Assembly: GCA_030147855.1 (NCBI GenBank) | Contig: JASBUO010000089.1 | Coordinates: 1 to 59,487, forward strand | Direction: 5' to 3' | DNA length: 59,487 nucleotides | Source of the DNA: Gammaproteobacteria bacterium | Lineage (GTDB): Bacteria; Pseudomonadota; Gammaproteobacteria; Legionellales; Legionellaceae | Part shown: piece by piece, positions 25,237-33,006 of the stretch | Layout: every line of letters starts with the position of its first letter | Position numbering within the stretch: the first letter of the stretch is position 1 | Made by a program: the position numbers and the translations under genes | The notes under the pieces: model-generated | What the model was told of the DNA's origin: nothing | What the model saw: only the letters and a program-made list of their open reading frames with translations | Databases searched by the model: none

Positions 25237-26910
25237 CTAAGGATTTATCGGTGGCAATGGATTTTTAATAGTCTTTTTTTTAGACGTACCGCGATGTGAT
25301 TTCGCAAAATCTTGGATGGCATCCCAGAGGTTATTACCTTGCCATGCAGCGCTTTTTTGGGGGTGGTACAAGGCTTCAGATAGCTGGTGGAGTGCCGTTT
25401 CAATATTGGAATTATTTGTTTGTTGGATAATGTCATCAAGATTTAGCATGGGGTGATTTGGCCAAACAGTACGTGCCCAGGCGAGCAAGGCATCGCGTGT
25501 TTTGTCTGGTTGATGAGTGCGGCATGCGTTTTTCAGTGCTTTAAGATGCACTTTGGGGCGCAGTGGTGTTGGCGCTCGCCTTTTTTGAGTAAAAAAGAAC
25601 AGGATACACCCAATCACGAAAATAGATAATAAGGCGATATGAAACACGAGCTCGTGCATAAATGTGGTGCTTCTTTGAGGCGCTGTCGGGGAGGGAGCTT
25701 CTGCAGCAGAGAGCGTGGTTTTAGCTTTTGGAGGTAGCGAATTCTCCACTTTTTGATGCACGATATCTGGCGTGACATGTAACGTTCTTGCTGGCAGTGA
25801 GACAGTTGTTTTTTGCTGAGTTTCAGTATTGAACCAGGTAATGGTTTCTTCAGGAATAATGATATCGCCTGAATGGTTCAGTAGATAGTTGATCTTAATA
25901 GTCGTACTACCAACAACATTATTTCCCTCAATGGTATTATTAAAACTAGGGCGTTCGGGATAGCTTTTAAAACTATCTTTTTTGACTACATCGAGGGGTG
26001 GGAGCAGTTCTGCCGGTAAACCCACAGCCTTTAGCATGATGGTGCGCGTCAGCGTGCTTCCTTCAGGCATTTTTTTATCAGTTTGGTCATAATGCTCGCT
26101 CAGTGAAACAGCTTTTGCAGGGAGCCACGTGCTTTGAGTAAAATCACTTGGAATCGGACTCACGTCAACAGATGCTGAGTCGCCATGGGCTTCGGCACGT
26201 CTTGGTATATCATCATAAATAAGTGCCTGAAACTTAGGTGGAAACAGCACTTGCATGCCCGACTTCTGAGGAAAAAAAGCGTACTTTTGCTCTTCAACCA
26301 GGTAGGGGCGCCCTTTCTCAATGACTTGATATTGTCGATTGTTTCCAAGAGGCACAATGAGTGCGTTGGCAAGGCTTGGTGGCTGGTAGGCGGCATCTAA
26401 AATAGAAGAGCTATGGAATATTTTAACCGTATACAGTAGCTGTTGGTTAATCAAAGGGGATTTATCAGAGAGCCTTGTTTGAATAAATAGGGCATTGTCC
26501 ACCGGGTGTGGATGAGGAGATACTTGGGGTGCGCTATGCCTTCCAATGTTCAGTGCGATGGGGCGGCTACGTGCCTTGCCCACTTGAATTGGGGGGATGG
26601 TAACTTTACCAGTGTGTTTAGGAACGAGTGTTACAGTCCAGCGGGTTGATGCCTTGGATTGCCCATTGGTATACATATATGAGGCACTGTGTGCCGTACC
26701 ATGAATATGAAAATCGTGCGCGAGCGGCCCAAAGTCGGGTAGACCGGAGGGTGCATTTTCATCCAGCTCTAAAATTAAATTAAAAGGCTCTCCTGGCGCT
26801 ACCGACTCAGGCTCTGTACGTACCGAGAGGGTGGTTGCATAGGCAGCGCTTATGCTCATGCAAAGAGTTAAAATGAGCAAAACGACACGTGTCATGTGTT
26901 TGATATTCAT
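25237..26910 (-). CDS. batD: BatD-family oxygen tolerance protein
   Basis: Last gene of the MoxR/Bat operon: a 557-residue membrane-anchored periplasmic protein. It has a signal peptide ending near SAAYA, a long region of immunoglobulin-like beta domains (starting TLSVRTEPESVAPGEPF, with GKVTIPPIQVG), one transmembrane segment near residue 415 (LVFHIALLSIFVIGCILFFF) and a basic cytoplasmic helical tail. This matches BatD. The ATG at 26910 overlaps the batC stop as ATGA and follows GGAG by 5 bases. Bat proteins have been tied to aerotolerance and envelope stress in Bacteroides, Francisella and Leptospira; the molecular role is not settled. Confidence 0.85.
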   Translation of the reverse strand: MNIKHMTRVVLLILTLCMSISAAYATTLSVRTEPESVAPGEPFNLILELDENAPSGLPDFGPLAHDFHIHGTAHSASYMYTNGQSKASTRWTVTLVPKHTGKVTIPPIQVGKARSRPIALNIGRHSAPQVSPHPHPVDNALFIQTRLSDKSPLINQQLLYTVKIFHSSSILDAAYQPPSLANALIVPLGNNRQYQVIEKGRPYLVEEQKYAFFPQKSGMQVLFPPKFQALIYDDIPRRAEAHGDSASVDVSPIPSDFTQSTWLPAKAVSLSEHYDQTDKKMPEGSTLTRTIMLKAVGLPAELLPPLDVVKKDSFKSYPERPSFNNTIEGNNVVGSTTIKINYLLNHSGDIIIPEETITWFNTETQQKTTVSLPARTLHVTPDIVHQKVENSLPPKAKTTLSAAEAPSPTAPQRSTTFMHELVFHIALLSIFVIGCILFFFTQKRRAPTPLRPKVHLKALKNACRTHQPDKTRDALLAWARTVWPNHPMLNLDDIIQQTNNSNIETALHQLSEALYHPQKSAAWQGNNLWDAIQDFAKSHRGTSKKKTIKNPLPPINP

Positions 26911-27737
26911 GGTTGCTCCGCTTTTAAGCGACGCCAATGGTCGCGCCAGAATTTCTCACGTAATAGCCCACCTGGGTCGTCCGGTATAAGCCGTAGCGCC
27001 TGTTCTTTTTCTTGCTGACTCGCTGCTTGTACGGCTTTGGTTTGTTCAGGTTCTTGAGGCTCGTTCTTGTTTTCTTTGGGCTCATTTTTAGCGGATGCTT
27101 CTTGGTCTTTATCTTGGTTGTCTTTGTCTTCTTTTGACTCATTCTGGTTGTGATTATCCTTATTTTGATGCTCGTCATGCCTATTTTTGTCTTGATGCGC
27201 GTTATCTGAGTCAGAATGGTCTTGGCTATTTTTTTCTTTAGGGTTGTTTCTATTGTTATTTTGCTGGCTATTGTTTCCATCTTCTTCTTTTTGATGGTTA
27301 TCTTGCGGTTTTTGGTTGCTATCCTGTTTGTCCAGATTTTGTTGGTTTTGTGGATTATCTTTTAGCAGCTTCTTTAAGAGGTCGCGGTTATATTTGGCAT
27401 CTTCATGAGAGGCGTCTAGCTTGAGTGCTTTCTCATAGGCCTCAATCGCTTTTTGATATTCACCAAGATATGCCAGGGCGTTACCTTGATTATAAAGACC
27501 CAGTGGACCCCCGAGTTGTTTAAATTGCTCAGATGCTTTTTGGTAGTTTTCACCGCGATAGGCGGCAACAGCCTGCCAGTCGGATCGTGTGAATGTTTTT
27601 TCGGCTTCAGCGTATCTTTTTTCTGCGAGTAGGCGTGTGGCGCGTTGATTGATATTTTCAAACCAAGCATAGAGGCTAAACGCATACGATTGAGTAACAG
27701 AGAGCCATAGCAATAAAAGTATAGATAAACGCATCAT
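26907..27737 (-). CDS. batC: BatC-like TPR protein with low-complexity linker
   Basis: Membrane or periplasmic TPR protein of 276 residues. A signal or anchor segment (LSILLLLWLSVTQSYA) is followed by tetratricopeptide repeats (about residues 25-120, with GLYNQGNALAYLGEYQKAIEAYEKAL), then about 125 residues almost wholly Asn, Gln, Asp, Lys, Glu and His, and a short C-terminal motif LIPDDPGGLLREKFWRD, shared by VWA/TPR proteins of Bat loci. The ATG at 27737 forms ATGA with the batB stop and has GAGG 8 bases upstream. In many genomes this TPR unit is fused to BatB; here it is separate. The low-complexity run may vary in length. Confidence 0.82.
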   Translation of the reverse strand: MMRLSILLLLWLSVTQSYAFSLYAWFENINQRATRLLAEKRYAEAEKTFTRSDWQAVAAYRGENYQKASEQFKQLGGPLGLYNQGNALAYLGEYQKAIEAYEKALKLDASHEDAKYNRDLLKKLLKDNPQNQQNLDKQDSNQKPQDNHQKEEDGNNSQQNNNRNNPKEKNSQDHSDSDNAHQDKNRHDEHQNKDNHNQNESKEDKDNQDKDQEASAKNEPKENKNEPQEPEQTKAVQAASQQEKEQALRLIPDDPGGLLREKFWRDHWRRLKAEQP

Positions 27738-28666
27738 GATTGTATCCTCATGAGCCAGAAGCGCCGAAAGACAGGTAGCAACAATAAGCCTGCGGGAAAT
27801 AAAAACCAACGACCATCATCACGCCATAATGGAATGGTATTATTTAAGTTCTCTTGTAATGTCTCTTCTGATGAGCGCTCGGAAAGCCATTGTTTGATAT
27901 CGCTTTCTGTATTTGTAAAAGGAATTACTTGTCCACCACCAGCACTTGCAAATGCTTTAAATGAAGCGCTTTTTGATTGAGATACTGTGAGTGGCAAAAT
28001 AGAACTGCTTACATGTTTGCGTTGTAGTTTTTTTGCTGTGAGAATGGCCGCTTCTTTGGGGGCTGTGCCGGTGAGTACTAGTAAATCGCCATAGGTTGCA
28101 CCGGACTGTTTGATTAATTCGGCTCCTTCTTTTAGTGCTTCTGCAAGGTTTGTGCCGCCTACGGGCATAATACCTGGGTCGAGCTGGTCAACTAGGGCAT
28201 CAATGGTTTGTGCATCAAGCGTTAAGGGCGAGACAACAAAGGGTTCGCCCGTATAAACAATGAGCCCAAATTGTCCTTTGTCTTGATATTGAAAGAGATC
28301 GTGCAGTTTAAATTTGGCACGCGTAAGACGGTTTGGAGAGAGATCTTTTTGAAGCATTGCATGAGACAAGTCGAGCAAAATCAGTCGTGGGTGTACCGTG
28401 TGATAAGTGGGAGTTGGGAGTTTTTTGCCAGCAGGCCCTGCAAGGCTCACAATCATAAAAAATGCTGCCGTCAGCAAACAGCCGAAAGCATGCTTCTGGG
28501 CACTATGGCCTTTGATATGAATGAGATGTGGCAGGAGATGCTTATCACACACGTTATGCCAAGCATGAGGGATGGGCTTTTGGCGCAAGAGCATATAGCC
28601 AAGGAATAAGAGAGGAATCAGTGCAAAAAACCAGTGAGGACGTAAAAAATGCAGTTGATAGCTCAT
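27734..28666 (-). CDS. batB: BatB-like von Willebrand A domain membrane protein
   Basis: 310 residues with two N-terminal hydrophobic segments, a VWA domain and a C-terminal hydrophobic segment. The metal-ion (MIDAS) motif DxSxS is degenerate here: Asp99-Leu-Ser101-His-Ala103, and the later TDG motif reads LTGTAP, so metal binding may be lost, unlike BatA next door. The gene overlaps both neighbours by four bases (ATGA), showing tight coupling. It is presumed to work with BatA, BatC and BatD in the inner membrane, with MoxR as cytoplasmic partner. Confidence 0.83.
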   Translation of the reverse strand: MSYQLHFLRPHWFFALIPLLFLGYMLLRQKPIPHAWHNVCDKHLLPHLIHIKGHSAQKHAFGCLLTAAFFMIVSLAGPAGKKLPTPTYHTVHPRLILLDLSHAMLQKDLSPNRLTRAKFKLHDLFQYQDKGQFGLIVYTGEPFVVSPLTLDAQTIDALVDQLDPGIMPVGGTNLAEALKEGAELIKQSGATYGDLLVLTGTAPKEAAILTAKKLQRKHVSSSILPLTVSQSKSASFKAFASAGGGQVIPFTNTESDIKQWLSERSSEETLQENLNNTIPLWRDDGRWFLFPAGLLLLPVFRRFWLMRIQS

Positions 28667-29640
28667 TGCGTGCGTCCTCGAATAGCGGCTTTAGTCAGCC
28701 ATAGCATCAGGAAAAACAGCGCACCTGCTAATGGGTAAGGGTAAAAAGTGCGTTCTGGGCGAACAGTCGAACTGCTGTGTGTGACTGTTTCAAGTTGATT
28801 GATGTGTTGATAAATCGCCTCAAGGGAGCGTTTATCGGTTGCGCGAAAATATTGGCCTCTAGTCATTGAGGCAATGGTTTTAAGGGTGCTCTCATCTAAG
28901 TCATCGACGGGGGCTGGCATACCACCAAACATTGGAACACCTGATTCACTGCTAAGCCCAATGGTATAGATTTTAATATCATCTTGTTTGGCTAATTGTG
29001 CTGCTTTCAGAGGCAGCAGCATACCGGAGTTATTGGCACCATCTGTTAACAATATAATAACACGACCTTTTTTCGGGATATGTTGCATATGTTTTACTGC
29101 AAGTCCTAAGGCGTCTCCAATAGAAGTGGTTTTACCAGCAAGACCGACCGTTGCATCTTTGAGGCGCATCAAAATCGTTGCATGATCTTTGGTAAGAGGT
29201 GTTTGTAGGTAGGCACGGGAGCCAAATAAAATCAAGCCAATTTGTGCGTCGTTACGACGTTTAATGAATTGCTCAGCAGCTTCTTTAACAATATCAAGAC
29301 GCGTGCTTGGTCGACCATGATGCATACGGTCTCGAATATCCATGCTGCCAGAGATATCAAGAATCAGCATAATGTTATGGCCTTCGTGCTCGAGCGGAAG
29401 GGGTGTACCAACCCATCTTGGACCGGCCGCAGCACAGACTAAGAGTGTCCAGATAAGATAAAACCATATGGGAGTGATGCGACTTGCTTGCTTAATCTGG
29501 GCCTTTATAGGAGCAATTTGTTCAAAGAAAGGTATATTGAGCGCGCTTTGATAGCTTGCATGCGCCTTAGGCAATACAAGCCAAACGATAAAAGGGATAA
29601 AAAGTGCGAGTAATGCGATGGGGGTCGTTAGTTCAAACAT
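28663..29640 (-). CDS. batA: BatA-like von Willebrand A domain membrane protein
   Basis: 325 residues: two N-terminal hydrophobic segments, a VWA domain and one C-terminal hydrophobic segment. The MIDAS is intact: Asp95-Ile-Ser97-Gly-Ser99, a Thr in GKTTSIGDAL and Asp in LLTDGANNSG. The domain likely faces the periplasm or cytoplasm as a metal-dependent interaction module. The start overlaps the DUF4381 gene by 13 bases and the stop overlaps batB by four. Confidence 0.86.
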   Translation of the reverse strand: MFELTTPIALLALFIPFIVWLVLPKAHASYQSALNIPFFEQIAPIKAQIKQASRITPIWFYLIWTLLVCAAAGPRWVGTPLPLEHEGHNIMLILDISGSMDIRDRMHHGRPSTRLDIVKEAAEQFIKRRNDAQIGLILFGSRAYLQTPLTKDHATILMRLKDATVGLAGKTTSIGDALGLAVKHMQHIPKKGRVIILLTDGANNSGMLLPLKAAQLAKQDDIKIYTIGLSSESGVPMFGGMPAPVDDLDESTLKTIASMTRGQYFRATDKRSLEAIYQHINQLETVTHSSSTVRPERTFYPYPLAGALFFLMLWLTKAAIRGRTQ

Positions 29641-30110
29641 CGCTTTCTCCGTTGCTTAATCCAACCAGAAGCAGCATTGAGTAAAGGTGTTAAATCTTCA
29701 GTGGCGTGGGGGTTAAAAGGGGTGTCAATGAGGCTTTTTTGGACGGCTTGAAAATCAATGTGTTGGCTTGTAGCTTCTAAAAAATGTAACCAATCTTGCC
29801 CATGTAAGCTTGCGACATCGACTCTTGGATGATACACCAACGCAACGCGTTTAAGGAGGGCTGTAATTTTAGAGGCTGTCTCTTTGGTATCGGGCGTTTG
29901 TAGGTAAGCGCTTTTAATTTGTTCAAGTTCAAGCAGTGCTTGGCGTCTGGGAGCTGTGTAACGCTGGCGCTGTTTATATTTTATAAATAAAAGAAGGCAG
30001 ACAATGATGAGCGCAATGAGCGCGTAATAGGCGGGCCCTGGTGGCCATGCACTCACTGCCTCTGGCAGATGAATATCGCGTAAATCAGCAAGTTCGGCAG
30101 ATTTAGGCAT
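29628..30110 (-). CDS. DUF4381 domain protein of the MoxR/Bat operon
   Basis: 160-residue inner-membrane protein with one transmembrane segment (about residues 28-45: YALIALIIVCLLLFI) preceded by LRDIHLPEAVSAWPPGPAYY, the DUF4381 hallmark, and a cytoplasmic helical domain. Such proteins lie between DUF58 and batA genes in proteobacterial Bat operons. The start overlaps the DUF58 gene by eight bases. Role unknown; presumably a structural part of the Bat complex. Confidence 0.85.
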   Translation of the reverse strand: MPKSAELADLRDIHLPEAVSAWPPGPAYYALIALIIVCLLLFIKYKQRQRYTAPRRQALLELEQIKSAYLQTPDTKETASKITALLKRVALVYHPRVDVASLHGQDWLHFLEATSQHIDFQAVQKSLIDTPFNPHATEDLTPLLNAASGWIKQRRKRCLN

Positions 30111-31014
30111 GCATATTCCTCGGAAAACTTTGGTGTGCGAGGGTCACCCAGTCGGTTTCTGTTGTGACGGTAAAATAAGCAATGTTTTGGCGATTAAAGC
30201 GCGCTTCAATTGCTTCTGTACGGGCATGAAGCGCGTCGATATAGGCTTGTCGCGTTGCTTTTTTCCTGAGATCGAGTGTGCAGGTATCTTCTCCATTAGT
30301 AACTGGGTAGAGCCCAGGCTTTGGTGCATTTAGCTCAAGGGGGTCTGCAATGCGGTAAGCGATGATATCATTATGCTTTTTGAGCCGGCTTAAAAGTAGC
30401 TCTGAGACATCATTGAGCGAATAAAAGTCGCTAATTAAGATAAGCAAACTTCCGGGTTTTAAAACACGCTTTAAACGTATCAAGATGTCGTTGAGTGGCT
30501 TTGGTGTGATGTCAGGCGTTTGGTGTAGCATTGAGGTATAATGAGAAAGGCTTGCAAGTAGTGGTAAGACCCCTTTGTGGCGATTTTGAGGGAGCCGTTC
30601 ATCAAGCTGGTTGCCTGAAAATAAGCAGCTACCCACACGGTCGCCTGCAGCAATAGAAATCCAGGCAAGAAGGGCTGCGAGTCGTGCCGCTAGCACAGAC
30701 TTAAATACATCTCGCGTTCCAAAGTGCATGGAAGGGTTAAAATCAATGAGCAATACAACCGGACGTTCTCGCTCTTCCTGATAGAGTTTGATGTGGGGCC
30801 GCCCCGTGCGTGCAGTAGAACGCCACTCCATATGACGAATCTCATCGCCTGCTTGGTAGTTTCGAACTTCGGCAAAATCCATTCCTCGCCCACGAAGCCG
30901 AGTTTCTCTGTGGCCCATACGAGCGGCTTTTGTGCGGGCACGCAGTTTTTTGTTTTGTACAAGCCCTTCGAGTGCGAGGAGCTCAGGGAGGGTTGCGATA
31001 GTACCATTATCCAT
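30103..31014 (-). CDS. DUF58 domain protein of the MoxR/Bat operon
   Basis: 303-residue soluble protein with the DUF58 core: GRGMDFAEVRNYQAGDEIRHMEWRSTARTGRPHIKLYQEERERPV-type block, given here only as its key parts GMDFAEVRNYQ, RHMEW and VLLIDFNPSM. The fold is related to VWA domains. DUF58 genes nearly always follow moxR, as here with 12 bases between. Presumed to be a client or partner of the MoxR ATPase. No membrane segment is seen. Confidence 0.88.
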   Translation of the reverse strand: MDNGTIATLPELLALEGLVQNKKLRARTKAARMGHRETRLRGRGMDFAEVRNYQAGDEIRHMEWRSTARTGRPHIKLYQEERERPVVLLIDFNPSMHFGTRDVFKSVLAARLAALLAWISIAAGDRVGSCLFSGNQLDERLPQNRHKGVLPLLASLSHYTSMLHQTPDITPKPLNDILIRLKRVLKPGSLLILISDFYSLNDVSELLLSRLKKHNDIIAYRIADPLELNAPKPGLYPVTNGEDTCTLDLRKKATRQAYIDALHARTEAIEARFNRQNIAYFTVTTETDWVTLAHQSFPRNMHA

Positions 31015-31026
31015 AGGACGTGCGCC

Positions 31027-32019
31027 TTAAGGAAGGGCTACCAGGCGAAGCAGCTCATTGAGAAACGCATCGGTGCTGATGCCTTCAGCCTCTGCTTCGA
31101 ATGTGAGAATAATACGATGGCGTAGCACATCGTGCGCAATCACATGGATGTCTTCTGGAGTGACATAATCGCGCGCATTGAGCCAAGCGTGTGCTTTAGC
31201 ACAGCGGTCAAGAGCAATGGTTGCACGTGGGCTTGCTCCGAATCGAAGCCAACGAGACAACTCATCACTATAACGGCGTGGGTCTCGGGTTGCGATGATA
31301 AGCTCGACCAAGTAGTTGGCTAATGCATCACTGGTATGCACCTCTAATACTTCTTGGCGTGCTTTGAATAAAGTACGCTGCGGTAAGGGCTTAAATGCCT
31401 CCGTTTGAGCTGTTTTGATAAGAGGTGTGCTTTGTTTAGCCTCCTCTCTAGCAAGTAGCAAAATGTCACGCTCAACCGAGGCATCAGGATAGTCAATTTT
31501 GACATACATGAGAAATCGGTCGAGTTGTGCTTCAGGGAGCGGGTAGGTGCCCTCTTGCTCAATGGGGTTTTGGGTTGCCATGACCAAAAAGAGTTCAGGC
31601 AAAGGATAGGTTTTTCCGCCAATCGTAATTTGACGCTCAGCCATAGCCTCTAGCAAAGCAGATTGTACTTTAGCGGGGGCACGGTTGATTTCATCGGCCA
31701 GAATAAGCGGGTGGAGAAGCGGGCCTGGTTGAAATACAAAAGAGCCATCTTCTGGATGGTAGACATCGGTTCCGGTGAGGTCTCCTGGCAGTAAGTCAGG
31801 TGTGAACTGAATACGGTGAAAGTCGCCTTCAATGTTAGACGCAAGCGCTTTAACCGCGCGTGTTTTAGCAAGCCCGGGTGCACCCTCAACCAGCAGGTGC
31901 CCGTCTGCAAGCAAAGCAATTAAAAGACGAGAAACAAGGGCCTCCTGGCCCAATATTTGTTTATTGAGTGTTTTTTGTAAGGTTAAAAGACTGTCTTTAA
32001 CGCTGTGTTCCGAAGACAT
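31027..32019 (-). CDS. MoxR-family AAA+ ATPase
   Basis: 330-residue chaperone-like AAA+ ATPase heading the Bat operon. Walker A is GAPGLAKT, Walker B LILADEINRAP, sensor 1 VMATQNPIEQEGTYPLPEAQLDRFLM, with the MoxR-specific lid domain behind (RYSDELSRWLRFGASPRATIAL). The start is the ATG at 32019, eight bases after GGAG; a GTG three codons upstream is too close to that site. It follows the cold-shock gene by 29 bases on the same strand, which may add temperature or growth-phase control to the operon. MoxR proteins help insert cofactors or assemble complexes; the client here is unknown. Confidence 0.92.
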   Translation of the reverse strand: MSSEHSVKDSLLTLQKTLNKQILGQEALVSRLLIALLADGHLLVEGAPGLAKTRAVKALASNIEGDFHRIQFTPDLLPGDLTGTDVYHPEDGSFVFQPGPLLHPLILADEINRAPAKVQSALLEAMAERQITIGGKTYPLPELFLVMATQNPIEQEGTYPLPEAQLDRFLMYVKIDYPDASVERDILLLAREEAKQSTPLIKTAQTEAFKPLPQRTLFKARQEVLEVHTSDALANYLVELIIATRDPRRYSDELSRWLRFGASPRATIALDRCAKAHAWLNARDYVTPEDIHVIAHDVLRHRIILTFEAEAEGISTDAFLNELLRLVALP

Positions 32020-32048
32020 CTGTTCCACTCCATGTGAGTTGTCAGTTT

Positions 32049-32300
32049 TTATGCAATTTCAATACAATCAGCTTGTGGCCCCTTTTTGCCTTGAATGATG
32101 ACAAAGTAAACTTGAGCGCCGTCTCTTAAGCCTTTCACATCGTCAGGTTTTGCTGCACTTGCGTGAAAGAAATATTCTTTTTGTCCTGCAATGATAAAGC
32201 CAAATCGCTTTTTGCGATCAAAAAATTTGATGGTTCCTTGTTGTTTGCCGTTTTTGGAAGAAGAAAAGCAACGGCGGATGATACGAGTCATGATATTCAT
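32049..32300 (-). CDS. Cold-shock domain protein
   Basis: 83-residue nucleic-acid-binding protein. After a basic N-terminal extension of about 18 residues comes a CspA-like domain: GTIKFFDRKKRFGFI (RNP1, with Arg where Gly is usual in KGFGFI), YFFHAS (RNP2) and QVYFVIIQGKKGPQADCI. The N-terminal extension is unlike the 70-residue E. coli Csps. The start could be this ATG or one three codons later. An inverted repeat lies in its upstream region (32337-32375). It is the first gene before moxR. Confidence 0.87.
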   Translation of the reverse strand: MNIMTRIIRRCFSSSKNGKQQGTIKFFDRKKRFGFIIAGQKEYFFHASAAKPDDVKGLRDGAQVYFVIIQGKKGPQADCIEIA

Positions 32301-32336
32301 AGTTATAAAGTCCTACATATTGGTCCGCGCTTATAG

Positions 32337-32375
32337 AATCGTTTTAAAGGTACGCGGGGTATATTCAAAACGATT
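32337..32375. promoter_or_regulatory. Inverted repeat in the cold-shock gene upstream region
   Basis: AATCGTTTT (32337-32345) and AAAACGATT (32367-32375) are perfect nine-base inverted repeats with a 21-base spacer, 37-75 bases upstream of the cold-shock start. In RNA it would form a leader hairpin if transcription begins upstream; in DNA it could be an operator. Confidence 0.35.
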
Positions 32376-32475
32376 TGAGCATATCACGAACTCGGGTTTT
32401 TGGGCAATTGTGGGGGTTATTTTAATATTTAAATCTGATAATATTGCTTGCATTTCGGTTGCTCTGGGACCCACT

Positions 32476-33006
32476 ATGCTTTTTAGAGTTACTTTTTTTG
32501 TGTTGTGCTCTTTTTTATGCTTTGGACACGTACTGGCGGCGTCGAGTGCACATCCAAAGCAAGTGTACGGCTATCTTGAAAGAGCGACTTTGCCAGATAA
32601 GCAGCTAACGCTTAAAGCAAAGCTTGATACGGGTGCAAAGTCTGCGTCGCTTTATGCGCGGCGTATTCGTCAGATAGACATTAATGGTAAGCCGTTTTTA
32701 AAGTTCGTTGTGCCGACAAAAAACGGAGATGTTCCCTTTACCTGTGCGCATGTAGGGGATGTAAGCATTAAAGCACGTTCTGGTGAAATTGCAGGCGTTC
32801 GCATCAAAAATCCATTTATTAAGCGGCCGGTGGTGGTGATGCCTGTACAGTTGGGTCATGAAATCCGTACCATTCGCGTAAATCTCGCGAATCGTAAGCG
32901 CTTTGCATATCCACTGCTTTTGGGAAGAGAGGCATTGGTTGCGTTTAATGGCATGATTGACCCGGGCAAAAAATTTACTTTGAATAACACTGTGATAACA
33001 CAATGA
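32476..33006 (+). CDS. Retropepsin-like protease (RimB-type, annotated as ATP-dependent zinc protease family)
   Basis: 176-residue exported or membrane-tethered protein. The ATG at 32476 opens a signal peptide (RVTFFVLCSFLCFGHVLAA); the frame is open 95 codons further upstream but that stretch has no protein-like features. The mature domain has the aspartic retropepsin motif LDTGAKSASLYA with catalytic Asp51, and a later LLLGREAL hydrophobic strand. The family is often labelled ATP-dependent zinc protease although the motif is that of a homodimeric aspartic protease. It is translationally coupled (ATGA) to the 7TM protein and belongs to a three-gene set with an ATP-grasp ligase. It may process a peptide-modified envelope substrate; that is inference. 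Confidence 0.83.
   Translation: MLFRVTFFVLCSFLCFGHVLAASSAHPKQVYGYLERATLPDKQLTLKAKLDTGAKSASLYARRIRQIDINGKPFLKFVVPTKNGDVPFTCAHVGDVSIKARSGEIAGVRIKNPFIKRPVVVMPVQLGHEIRTIRVNLANRKRFAYPLLLGREALVAFNGMIDPGKKFTLNNTVITQ

Noticed and set aside
26924-27280. 118-codon alternative frame inside batC
   Set aside because: A by-product of the A-rich low-complexity linker; repetitive Ile/Lys/Thr content and no start signal.
32191-32475. 95-codon N-terminal extension of the retropepsin-like protein
   Set aside because: It overlaps the cold-shock gene on the other strand and would bury a clear signal peptide that starts at 32476.
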